Source: Hamiltosporidium tvaerminnensis (Eukaryota; Microsporidia; Dubosqiidae). Taken from it: a stretch of 64,000 nucleotides of DNA. The DNA lies in the NCBI GenBank assembly GCA_022605425.2, contig JAKIMF020000001.1, positions 2,501-66,500 of the forward strand. The letters run 5' to 3'. Below are positions 44,885-56,170 of this stretch, piece after piece. The stretch's first letter is position 1. Each line of letters begins with the position of its first letter. A model generated the notes under the pieces. The model was not told where the DNA came from. It did not search any database and saw nothing but the letters and a program-made list of their open reading frames with translations. The translations under genes and the position numbers were made by a program.

Positions 44885-47800
44885 TCAAGCTAATGTATAA
44901 TCATTTATATTTTGAATATATTGTAATCCATTTTCGAGATCCTCTTTGTACTTATATTCTGGTAATAGAAATAGATTTGAACCTGTAAATGCCTTCGGAA
45001 ATTTATATTCTAAAGCTACCAATTCAATCGTAAATCTTATATCTTGAAACTTACAAGCTGTAAAGCCACCGTGTGGCAGTTTTTTTAATTCAGTAATAAA
45101 ATAAAAGATCTGAAATCTTATTGTTTCTTTACTTTCAGTTATATATTGCCAAAGCCATTTAATAACTTGATGATCTTCATGGCAATTTGATGAATATTTT
45201 GTATTTAACTTCCAAACATCAATTTTAATGTTGTTTCGCTTTCTAATATACTTCTTAGCTCATCAAATGTAAATATTTTATAAAATGGTTCAGAAAAAAT
45301 TTCTCTGAACCTTTTTTTTAATTCCTGAAAAAACATGCCTGTATTTCTAAAAAGCTTGAATTCCGTCATTTTAAAAATGTAATCTTCGAGATTTTTCTTT
45401 GATACTTTGATTTTTGATCCATTATTTATCAAATCATACGATTTATAAACACTATTTATTTTTACTATGGTCGTAAAATTATATTCATTCAACTGGTTTT
45501 CTTCCATATTTCTCAATGAGATCAAGCTTGTGTAAAATTCGAAATCAATTATTTTTAAATCTTCTATCTCTTAATTATCCTTAATTATGTTTAAGTAAAA
45601 AGCATCTATAAATTTCATACTCATTACGCAACCCATTATAATACACTTAGCCATAACTATTCCTGTGTAAAAATATATTTCTTTTATTTTTTGATGTGAT
45701 TCTTTATCAAATTCCACGATTGTGTTTTCTTCGTTCGCAAAAGCAATAAAATATTCATTTTCATTCAAAATGCTTCCATAAAGATCAAAAAACTCGAAGG
45801 TTGGCCCGATTCCTGTCCCATCTTCAGCGGTGAAATGTACAAACCACATTTGTGTTTTAACTTCAGAGGGCTGCTTTTTTCGAATATTTTCTATGAATGA
45901 ATCAATAACTGAATCTCTTTTGACTGCTAAATGAAATTTTCCTTGTAAATTTACTAATTTTTTGTAATAATTCCATAATAAAATAAGTTTCTTTGTTTCT
46001 AAACCAGTATAATTTACAAATAGATCAATACGGTTGTTTTCAATTCTTGATTCCAAGAAGCCTACAAAAAAATTCAATTCAAAGTTAATATTCTTTTTTC
46101 TGTCGTTTATATTTTTTTCTTTGAGAAAAATTGTAGGAGTAATCTGAAAAAAGAAACATATATAATCTCTATACCTTATAAAATCATTTGATAATGGGAT
46201 ATCTGAAAATTTTCGTAAATTAAAATAAATTTCACAATTTTTCAAAATAATATCAAAAAAACTAAACGATGATTGCTTAAAATTTTCATCATTTAATATC
46301 CTATTTATCCTATCAGTATAAAAATCCGATTGAAAGTTTTCAATATAAGCTTTATATATCTTTCTAGTAGTCTCATCTATAATTACCTGGATTGTATTTA
46401 ATTTTTTAAAAAGTTCATTTTATCTATTTCTTCTTCACATTTTTGTTGATTTGAATTGATTCGAGAATATAAATTTAATACTTTAAGTTTCTGAAGATTA
46501 AATACTAAAAGTGCAGTAAAAATTCAAGATGTTTTTGTTTTGGAGTTCTAACTAGGTAACTTTCAAACGATAAAATATCAATAAAAATTTTGTTCGATTT
46601 ATTAGAGGTTTTAACATGAGAATCGAATAAATATTTTATAATCTCTTCGCTATGTTCATTTAAAATAAAATTTTTTGTAATTTTGAAGAAAATTAATTCA
46701 AATAAAAACATTTCGAAAATTTCATAACTCGAGTCTAATGAGTATTCCTCCATATTTATCAAAATTTGCTTAAGAAAATCAATTTTCGTTTTAAAATACT
46801 CATCATTTCTCATTTTCTCTATTTCTGAAAGTTTTAATTTCAAGTTTCTAAAGAATTCTAAATTTGTAGTTCTCGCGCTCAACATTATAAATATTGTTCG
46901 GAATAGCTCAATCGATATACAGAACTTATGTATATATTCATATGGAATAAATATGGCATCAAGATAACAATCATAATAGTCATCTTCTGAAAATGATTGT
47001 GTGACATTTTTATTGGTAAGAAAATAATTCACATAAGTCATAAGTGACGATTCTCTTTTTATAGGTATAAAATTTGTTTTGAATATATATGAATAGTCGT
47101 ATTTGTGACATAACTGGAAAACTCGGGCTTCTCATTCATATTTTCAGAATTATTTGATATTATAGCATGTATTGCATTTGAAACTTCATTCGGAAAATTA
47201 TACTTGATAATTTTTTTTTTGAGCTTATCAACTTCATTAAGAAAACTTTCACATTTATAACCAAATAAATTCAAATATAAATCAAAAAATGTAAACCGAA
47301 CAAAATAAATATTCAAATTTTCAACGATACTATTTTTGTATTGAAATTTATACTCACAAAATTCTTTCTCTGTATAAGCATGGAACCTTGTCATATAACC
47401 AAAATCGATCGTTGAAAGTAAATTTTTACAACTAATATTAAACTAATTTTCATCATTAGATTCTATATATTTTGTTCTGATAAACTGAAAACAACCAATT
47501 CCTTTAGTTTACTGAACATTTTTGAAGGATGACAAAATTTAAGGGAACTATAACTACATATATACGGATAGGTTATTAGACAAGAAATACTTATAAAAGG
47601 GTTATTCTTATTCAAATATGCCACAAATATACTCATTAGTTTTAAATTATAATGGCCTGTTTCTTCATATGTATTGCTTTCGATAAATCTAGGATTTCTG
47701 ATTGATTCTGATAAAATTTTTAAAATATTATTTTCTATAAATGCCTGACAAATTTCAAACTTTCTTTTTTGAAAAGAATCGCTACAGTTTTTATCCTGTG

Positions 47801-50800
47801 ATTTATTATTAAGCTTATAAGAGAAAAATTCTGGAATTTCACAGCAACAAATTTCAGAGATTAAAATTCTATTTATCAAATTAAGTACCAAATAGTACTT
47901 TTTATCATTACAATCCGATAACAAAGAACACAAAATAGAAACATACTTTTGTAAAAATTCAGACTCACATTTGTATAAGATGACTGTAATGAGGAATCCA
48001 AATTGAAAATTAATATTCCACTTTTCTTGTTGCTCTAAATTTATGAAAACAACCGAGGAATTTAAACAAAGCATTTTTTGAACGAAAGCTTTATTCATCT
48101 TGTCTTTAATGAAATTAAAGTAATATGGATGTATAGAAAGTAATTCTCTTAGAATCTGTAAAGATATTATTGATTTGAAATAATTTTTTTTTTTCTAAAC
48201 TCATGAAGACATCATTTACTATTTTAATATTAATCTCTAAAATATTTTTCTCAAAATAAATTTCATGATTAGCAAATTTATCTAAATTAGAATTCATATA
48301 AATAAAAGTTAAATCAAAATATTCCAAAACAGATTTCGGTATTTCACTGTTGAAATCTAAAAATTTTAAAAATGATGACAAATGATAAAATTCATCGCTT
48401 AAAAGATATATAATATATGAAAAAGCATAATTAAATATTGTATGGTTTGATTTTTTGATTTCATACATATTTTGCTCTAGCAAAGATATAACATTATTAT
48501 AACTTACTAAATTGTAAATTTCTTCTTTAGTAATGGTATTCGCATATTTTGATAAACGAACCAACGTTATAAGATATTTAAGGCACGCTCTTAAATCATA
48601 TTTGCTTGTTTTAAGACCTTGGAGAAGTAAGCAATTTGTTTCATAATTGCATCTTTTATCATAGTTTATATTAATGTTGATATTATTACAAACTATTTCG
48701 AGAAATATGGTTTTGTGGTAATAATTTATAATATCATTTTCAAATTTTTCCAAAATAGAGTGATTATTATAGAAAAATAGAAAAATATTTTTGTGCTCTT
48801 CTTGTAATTCATAAAACAGTTCTAATAATTTATCTTTATCGTTACAAAAAGTTTCAATTTTTGTTATAATAATCTTTATTATTCTAATTTTCATATTCTC
48901 ATCGTCTAAACACATATTTTTAGATAATTTTATGCACAAATTAATTGTTTGCAAAAAAATGTCAGATAACAAACCAATTTTTTCCAAATTGTAGTTCTTT
49001 ACTGTAGCACAATTTAAAAAATGAAAGATATTAGTTATTTTGAGCAAGTGGTGATATTTATCGAGTATTTTTATTATTTCTAGATACACAGTAATATATT
49101 TGTGGATATTTACTTTATATCTGAGTTCGGTCAAATTAAAAAATATACTGTTCATAACATCCTGAAAATCTTTTATCTGATTTAATTGCAAATCATGCAA
49201 GGTAATATATTTTTCAAAGATTTTATTTATAATTTCACACATTCTTGGAATCATATTTTCTAAAAAAGAAAGATTTTTATTAATGAAAAGTCTAAGGTTT
49301 TCCAAAAGATTGATATCAAATTTATAATCCAGAAAAATTTCGTAAAATGAAAAAAATAATTCTGCATCATTTTTTGTAGGGAAGGGTTGTACTATGAAAC
49401 TAAGTGTTTGTGATATCGAATACCAAAATAGAAAATGAAAACGTTCTATCAAACAATTTTCCAATTTATCGTTTTTCGATATACAATTTGTTTCATTTAA
49501 AACGAAATCATAGTGTGTTGAATTGAGGAATATTTCCGTGTTTTCAATTGTATAATCCATATGTCTAATTATTTTCTGTGCTTCTTCAAACACAGAAAGT
49601 AGCTTTTTATTTATATTTCTATCTTTAAAATTTTCTTCTATAATAAAATAATCTTTTTTTGACTCATAAAAGCATAGAAATGAAATAAAATATCCAAGAT
49701 GATTAAAAAAAACGATGCTTCTTTTGTCTGCCTGTACCATTTCAAACATTTTTAATTCGTCTGACAAAGATGATAGAAAAATTTCTCTAAATAGGTCGAC
49801 GTCAAAATTCTTCATAAAATTTATTGAGATTTCCCAAATTATATGAATATTGTTTGAGAAAAATAAATTATTTGGTTTTGAAACAAGTAAGCTATATAAT
49901 TTCGAAACCGAAATAAATTTTATGTTTTTCTGTGAACTTATAATATATACCAATCTTAAGAAATGCCATAAATGTATCTCATTATACCAAAAACAATCAA
50001 TCGCCTGATGATAATCTGCAGATATGAATAAATTTTGAAATTTGAAACGGGTAATTGATATTGAGAAATTTTCACTCATTTGTCTGAAATCTTCAATGTC
50101 TTTTTTTCTATATTCTATATTTTCAAATATGCATTTAATAATAAAATCAACTTTAAAATCCATACATTCCTCATTGGATTCCAACAAATTATTTAGGTTT
50201 GTCGCTAGAAGTGACAAAATGTCATTAAAATATTCCCAAATATATGCAATTTCTATATTTCTGAAATATATAATAATAACTGCGTTTAATATATGGTATA
50301 TTTTGATTTTCATAGAATTTTCACGATATATATTTATTATTGATACTATATTATACAATGTGTTGATCTGAAGTGTAATTTTGTTTTTACGATAAAATTT
50401 TAAGGTGTCTTTCAAATAACGAACTTTCAAATCTTGATTTTCATATTTTAATCCAACCTCTAACATTATTTTAATGATATTCTCAAGTATATCTGAACTC
50501 AAATTAGTGCATAATAAAGTTAAATCAAAACATTTTGTATATAAAAAGTTTACAATAAGATTGTGACGACTTTCATTATTTATAGAACTCTCCATTTTTT
50601 TATAAATACACTCTTTTATTAGCATATAGCCATTTAGAACTATCAAATTGCGATAATGAAGATTTTCTAAAATTTTGCTATATTTAAAGGCTGGTATTTT
50701 CAAAATCGGATCAAAAAAAACCAGCTTATTCAAAGTATCTACAATCAAATAAATCTGATTAAAGCTAAGTGTCTCAAAGAAACGTTACCACAGTTTTTTA

Positions 50801-51922
50801 CTGTTTAAAAACACAGATGCACATATAAACATTAATACAAAGTCACTCTGGATTTCTATGTTTAAAATAAAACCTTTGTTGTTTTCTATGTAAGATATTG
50901 CTTGGTTTGAAATAAATTGTAAAACATGACCCGAAAAACAATCATTCTTAAGAATATGGCTACTTAAATAATTATTTACAGTATGTGATGAAATATTATA
51001 CTTTTGAAAATTATTTGCAAAATACTCAATTAAAATTTGTAGCTCCATACAATTCCCGATCAGTTTAAAGAAGATTTCGAGACATGTACACAAATGCGTG
51101 TCACACAATGACAGATTTGATAAAACGATCCAGAAAAGTATAATTTCAATATTCGTTTTTCTCCCCAATTTTATACTCAAACACCCAGCAAGTATTTCAA
51201 TAGAAATTATTTTATTTGATTCTTTTTTGAAATAGAATTCATACAAATATATTTGATGATAGAAAAATAAAGTTTCTTCAGAGTAATCTTTAGCAGTAAC
51301 TGAATTAAAATCTATATTATCTTTCTTTTTTTCATTTAAAATCGAACTACGGATACAATCCCTCATTTCATCAGTCGGATATCTTCAAATTCATATATAA
51401 GTTCAAAATTTTTTAATTCAGGTGAATCTAATATATAAAACTGTTTAAGTTCAAAAATTTTTAAATCTATTATTGAAAGATGCTTAGCCATTCTCATATT
51501 CCTCAAAATATTTTCTGAATCAACATATTCATTATAAAATAAAAACGAAGACATACTACATCTTTATCACTAGAATATAAAAAATTTGATAATCTATCAT
51601 CTATAACATATAACTCATGATTAAATGTATATTTCATAAGATAAGTCAAAAATTTGAAGAGAAACATAATCTTTGATTTTTCAGTAAAACTTTCATTTTG
51701 AATTTTGTTATGGAAACAGTTTTCAGAATAATTTGTCAATACATTTTCATGTATTTTCATTACCGTAGACCAATGTATAAGATTCGTTTTGGAATGCTTT
51801 TTTAAACCAAAAGGATCATCGCTTCGGTTGAAGAAATTAAAATTTATGATTCCTTGTGCAGCAAAAGATGACACTTCTTCTATAAATTTCGATAGATGTG
51901 TTGCGCCTGAACCTGGTTGCAT
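44885..51922 (-). pseudogene. TOM1: TOM1/HUWE1-type HECT ubiquitin ligase pseudogene
   Basis: About 7 kb, ~2345 codons if joined, the right size for a reduced TOM1/HUWE1 E3 ligase. The N-terminus (from ATG 51922) resembles the DUF908 region (FLFKFLTYLMKYTFNHELYV ... SDKDVV). A long helical-repeat body follows (the piece 48115-50748 alone is 877 codons). The C-terminus is a HECT domain: AEDGTGIGPTFEFFDLYG near 45815, then YDLINNGSKIKVS, IDVWKLNTKYSS, VIKWLWQYI, LPHGGF and a final LPEY ... NDYTLA. The frame is broken about ten times: frameshifts near 51550, 51366, 48125, 47440, 47070, 46505, 46410 and 45215, and in-frame TAA stops at 50785 and 45571. At the catalytic position the expected TCxN reads TGSN (44981-44983 is a Gly codon). 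No CCC motif precedes the start. The sequence between lesions is well preserved, so the loss looks recent. Confidence 0.88.
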
Positions 51923-52655
51923 TTTAATGTATTTTTAATTTTTTTCAAATATAAATAGATGTTACACTTGAGTCTAGAATCTGTTTTTTTCATAAAAAAA
52001 TCCAATTAGAATAATCTACGTAATTGACAATTATAACGGTATTCTAAGAACAACACTTTATTTAAAAAATATTTAATTAAAATAAAATACTCTGAGATAA
52101 ATTTTTTAATTAAATATTTTATATCCCATAAAAGTATATTTACTTTTAAAATTTTCTTGAAGATTTGTGTTGATTTTTTAATTCGGTTTTTAATATTCGC
52201 TATTCTAATAGTTTCTTTTAAAATTTGTAGTTTTATTACGCTTTATCAGTATTTCGCTATATTAATAAAGAGCTATTCACATTTATCTTTCATTAATTAT
52301 AAATGAATGTTCAAAATATTAAATTTATCTAAATTTATATGTGTATCTGTATACCTACTAGTTAAATTCATATATTTTAGCGTCTCTGATACATATATTT
52401 GTTTTTACATTTATATATATTTTTTAAGCTTTTTCCGTTTTTTTACACATATCTCTAATTGAAATTTAAAAACATTTATAAACGTTTTTTTATAGACTTT
52501 AAAGAATAGTATAATTATTCTAATATTACTTTATTTATTTTAGATATAGCCAAGTTTTCTTTTAATAATACTTTCTTTCTTTTAGATATAGGTATATTTT
52601 CTTTTGATAATACATTATGTTTTAGATATAGCTAAAAATATTTAGGAATAATAGA
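51923..52655. other. Gene-free stretch
   Basis: A+T-rich, no frame. It separates the HECT pseudogene from the 5' truncation point of the R2-like copy. TTTTAGATATAG-like phrases recur at about 52540, 52580 and 52620. Confidence 0.45.
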
Positions 52656-54163
52656 AGATAGCAGAAGAATTCCAACACGGAGCTCATTTGGAGAAATACA
52701 GAGCAAATTTATATCAAGAATTGAAAGACTTTGTCACACTAGATTAAACGCAAAAAATTTATTTTCTGCAATCCATCAACCTGCGATATCGTTAATCAAC
52801 TATCACATAGGAGTACTTCGACTTGAACCGGCTGACTTCTCTAAGTTAGATGATGCAGTGCGTGCGGTGATGGTGAAGAATAAGATACATCTTCGCCCAG
52901 GATGTAAAGAGCGTTTGTACCTTCCTAGAAAAGAACTTGGAAGAGGTCTACATAGTGTTGAGTCGCGAAGCGAACATATGCTTCTGCAACTCTTGGATTG
53001 TCTGGAAAAAGTAAAGAAATATCAACTAGACGAGCAGCAATCTTCAAGGTGGAGAATAATAATAAAACCCATCTTGCACTAATAAAAGGCTTCTTAAAAG
53101 TAAAGTAAAGGTTGGTAGAAGATTCAAGAAAAATTTAGAAGAAGCTCTACTTGCAAAACTATACAGCGAAATAGAAAAACGAAAACTCCATTCAAAGCTA
53201 TATAATGCAAGAAAAAATGAGCTTGTGAGTATTAGTGATTCTTCAAGATGGCTAAAGAAAGGGAATATTAGGTCACGCAATGAAGCTGTGTTCTGCTATA
53301 TCCAGGATAGAAATGTATTCTGTGAGCAGATGGTATGTGCCAACATTGCGGGAAGTTTGGTAAGACTGTAGATCATCTAGCAACTAGATGTAAAAAAATG
53401 CTAGGCCATGATTACACTAGACGGCATAATGAAGTGGTCAGATGCCTACACCTTCTTCTTCTAAATAGATATAAGTTTAAGTCTTCAAAACGAATTAGGT
53501 GTCACTCAGTTTAAGAAATTCTTGATAATTTGTATGCGGAGATAAGAATGGAAACCAGGATAAAAATTGAAGTTAAAATTCGGAATCACAGACCCAACAT
53601 ATTTATTTTAGATAAGAAGAAGAATAAGATAACGCTAATTGAAGTAGGAATCACTTCCCAAGATTCACTTCAAATAGTTGAAACTGAAAAACTTAGGAAG
53701 TATGACCTGCTAGCCATTGAGTTGGGTCTTATTTATAGGTGTAGTGTTGAGATAATCCCTTATGTGATGACCTGGGACGGTATTGTGACAAAATACCATA
53801 AATCTCATCTTATAAGACTAGAAATACCCATGAATGTAAAGGCATATTTACAATTCATAGTACACAAGAAGACAGTCGAAACGATTTCTTTTGATCGACG
53901 AAGAGGACTTGAGTCAGGACTAAATGCCGAAGAGAGCGTCAATGGGTGTTATTATGAGATCAGAGATGCATGAGGAACCAACACCCCCTTTAAAAACGGA
54001 GAAGAGAGAGGAAGATAGTGCAAAAAATTTTAAACCAAAAAATAAAGCACCCCTTATTTCACAAGGAGGAACCACTTTAGAAGAACCGACCAATAACATA
54101 AATGAAGAGTCGGATTTGGAAGAAGAGACAATAGTGGTTAAAGAGGTAGAAGAAAACACATAA
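52656..54163 (+). mobile_element. R2-like non-LTR retrotransposon, 3' half with lesions
   Basis: The C-terminal part of an R2-type retrotransposon protein. One frame (52659-53082) encodes the region after the reverse transcriptase, with SAIHQPAISLINYHIGVLRL and RLYLPRKELGRGLHSVE. After a TAA at 53080 it continues with SSRWLKKGNIRSRNEAV. A frameshift near 53330 then leads to a CX2CX8HX4C zinc finger (CQHCGKFGKTVDHLATRC) and GHDYTRRHNEVVRCL. An in-frame TAA lies at 53512. The endonuclease-like segment follows in 53530-53973: HRPNIFILD, LIEVGITSQDSLQIV, EKLRKYDLLAIELGL and YVMTWDGIVTKYH. The reverse transcriptase and 5' end are missing, as is usual for truncated LINE insertions. The usual RPD motif reads RPN here. 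An overlapping frame to 54163 may be chance. It is less decayed than the copy at 3328. Confidence 0.88.
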
Positions 54164-55440
54164 AAATGGTAAAGATATTTTAACCCAGAATTTTATTAAA
54201 TAAAATTAGACATAACTATGTTCTCTTTATAAATTGTATTTCAAGTGAAAGGCTGGATTATTTCAAACGTGTGTATCAATTGGCGTTCTCTCCTTTAACA
54301 ACTGATCTTATACCTTAGAATTTTGAACTTAATAGTTTAAGGAGATTTGGAAGCGATTTGTGGAAAACCCCTTTTTTTTTGAATCCCTTTTACCACTAAA
54401 ATAGATAATGACCGCAATTTTGAATATGTAGACGGTTTTTTAAACTTTTTATTTTATTTCTATTTATTTACTTAATTCCGTCCTTTTTTAGCTCTCGGTG
54501 TCAAAGATCATCAGAAAACACATTTTTCGGTTTCTAGTGAATTTTCAGCAATTTCTTTGGTTTATACTCCTACGGCAAGCCAGGTTTAAGGAATTAAAGA
54601 ATTTTAAAATTCACAAATTTTTCTATTTTCTCAGCAAACTCTTACTATTTCGTCATATAAGTGCCATGTGCCGGCGTTTTAGAAGTATAAAATAAATGGT
54701 TTTTATTAATTGAAGGTCTTCTGTTTAAGTTCATTTTCACTCGTTCCTAGGGGTAAAAGAAATAATAATTTAAATAATTATTTAGGAAGGTTTAATGTCG
54801 TAACTCAGAATGAATTTACTGCAATAAGACAAACTGCGATTCAAACAGCAAGCCAATGATGTATTAGATAATTTATTATTTTCCATTTATTTTTTTAATC
54901 TGTTGTTATTCAGGATCACAAGAGATTTTCCTGTTGAACCCGTGTGCTTTACATACTACGAAAACACAAAAAAAATGTTTAGGAACAACAGTTCCACACA
55001 CTCTTTCTTAAGCTGATTTTTAATATGGTTATCTTCTCTCTAACTTATATTTAAAAATTTAATTCTATATGATAGCACGACTTATTTTTTGTACTTCTAA
55101 ATATTAAATACAGACTATTTGGTATTTTTTTCAGATAAAAATTAACTCCGACATTTCTTTAGAATTAAATCAAAATATAAAATTTGTAAAATTATAAATC
55201 AAACCATTTAGTTAATCTTGTAAATACTTTATTTAGAAAAAGAACCAAAACTGTAAATTTTATGTTTAAAGATTAAATATCCAATAATTTAAATCCTTTG
55301 TAAACCAGAAATATCAGTATTTCTAACTTGTATACGAATATTAAAATAAAATTAAATTCTTTGGATTTTAAAAACCAGAAATATCAATTTTTAACTTATA
55401 TAAGAATATTAAAATAAAAAAATTTCTAAAACTTTTTAAG
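54164..55440. other. Gene-free stretch with one repeat B copy
   Basis: No gene is supported. Repeat B lies at about 54645-54840. From 55300 to 55430 there are two copies of a phrase like CCAGAAATATCA...TATTAAAATAAAA, about 75 bp apart, leading into the duplicated start region of the TMX-like gene. Confidence 0.45.
54645..54840 (+). repeat. Repeat B, copy 2
   Basis: Matches 27150-27345. Shared parts include the GCCGGC block, ATTGAAGGTCTTC (against ATTGGAGGTCTTC), TTCATTTTCA and TAGGGGTAAA(A/C)GAAATAA. A later phrase TTTACTGCAATAAG also occurs near 2420, which may mark a third, shorter copy. Confidence 0.55.
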
Positions 55441-55456
55441 GATTTAATTTAAAAAA

Positions 55457-55604
55457 TTATTTTATTTTCTTCCAAACCTTTAAGCCCTTCAATGTACAGA
55501 TTTATTTATTTTATTTTTCAATTTAAAAAAATATTTTATTTTGTTCCAATCCTTTAAGAGCCCCAATGTACAGATTTATTTATTTTATTTTTCAATTTTT
55601 CGGT
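55457..55604 (+). repeat. 74-bp tandem duplication of promoter and start codon
   Basis: The segment with CCC, ATG and the first ten codons of the TMX-like gene is present twice, with ATGTACAGATTTATTTATTT at 55492 and again at 55566, 74 bp apart. The upstream copy opens a 21-codon frame that begins MYRFIYFIFQF and stops at TAA just before the real start. Confidence 0.9.
55561..55564 (+). promoter_or_regulatory. CCC motif of the TMX-like gene
   Basis: CCCC 1 nt before the ATG at 55566. The duplicated upstream copy also has CCC (55485-55487) 4 nt before its ATG at 55492. Confidence 0.6.
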
Positions 55605-56156
55605 TTTTGTTTTTCTATTTCATCCGAATTACAGAAAATACCAATTTTTGAAATAAAAAATTTATCTGACACTTCACCTACTCTTCTATACATATATTTT
55701 GAAAGACCAGATTATAAATGTCCATACTGTGATATTTATAGCGATTACATTTCCAAATTAAACTTTCCAGGAACAAAAAGACTAAATTATTTCGATAATC
55801 CATTTCTCGCATCAAAATTTTTAGTTTTTAGATTTCCCGCTCTTATAATTTATTTTAAAGAAAATTGTTATTTTATAGAAATTAAATCCTACGAAGAATT
55901 AGAAAGAATTATTTCAAATTCTGAATGGTTAAATTATAACCCTGTTAATTCCTTTATAAATCCAAATTCTTTATTTTCTTTGATATTTTCATATTCAATG
56001 TGGCTGTTCTTTTTAATTTTTAAAAAAATAATTTTTTTTATCGATTTAATTCCAACCGTCGTATTTTCCATATTTTTTGGTATTTTAGGAGGATATGTGG
56101 CTTATACAACCATAAAAATATTTAAAGAAGATGAAGTGGCTGTAAAAGAAGATTAA
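55566..56156 (+). CDS. Thioredoxin-fold ER membrane protein (TMX-like)
   Basis: A 196-residue protein with a signal peptide (about 1-20), a thioredoxin-like domain (about 25-130) carrying a CPYC redox motif at Cys52-Cys55, the usual cis-proline context in RFPALIIYF (Pro91), and one or two C-terminal membrane spans (about 140-185). This is the layout of TMX/PDI-type thiol oxidoreductases, which act on disulfide bonds in the ER lumen. The final tail (KEDEVAVKED) is acidic and has no obvious KDEL-type signal. A single thioredoxin domain fits TMX1-like proteins better than classic PDI. The ATG at 55566 is chosen because the upstream duplicate ATG at 55492 runs into a stop. The gene ends 14 bp before the stop of the convergent TBC gene. 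Confidence 0.8.
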   Translation: MYRFIYFIFQFFGFCFSISSELQKIPIFEIKNLSDTSPTLLYIYFERPDYKCPYCDIYSDYISKLNFPGTKRLNYFDNPFLASKFLVFRFPALIIYFKENCYFIEIKSYEELERIISNSEWLNYNPVNSFINPNSLFSLIFSYSMWLFFLIFKKIIFFIDLIPTVVFSIFFGILGGYVAYTTIKIFKEDEVAVKED

Positions 56157-56170
56157 AATTTTATTTTCTA

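Noticed and set aside
44885-51922. Introns as the explanation for the TOM1 breaks
   Set aside because: Adjacent frames abut or overlap within a few bases and two breaks are in-frame stops without any intervening sequence, so splicing cannot restore the frame.
53924-54163. A separate 79-residue acidic protein overlapping the end of the R2-like copy
   Set aside because: It overlaps the R2-like C-terminus in another frame and has low-complexity Glu/Lys composition and no CCC motif. It is more likely part of the element's tail or a chance frame.
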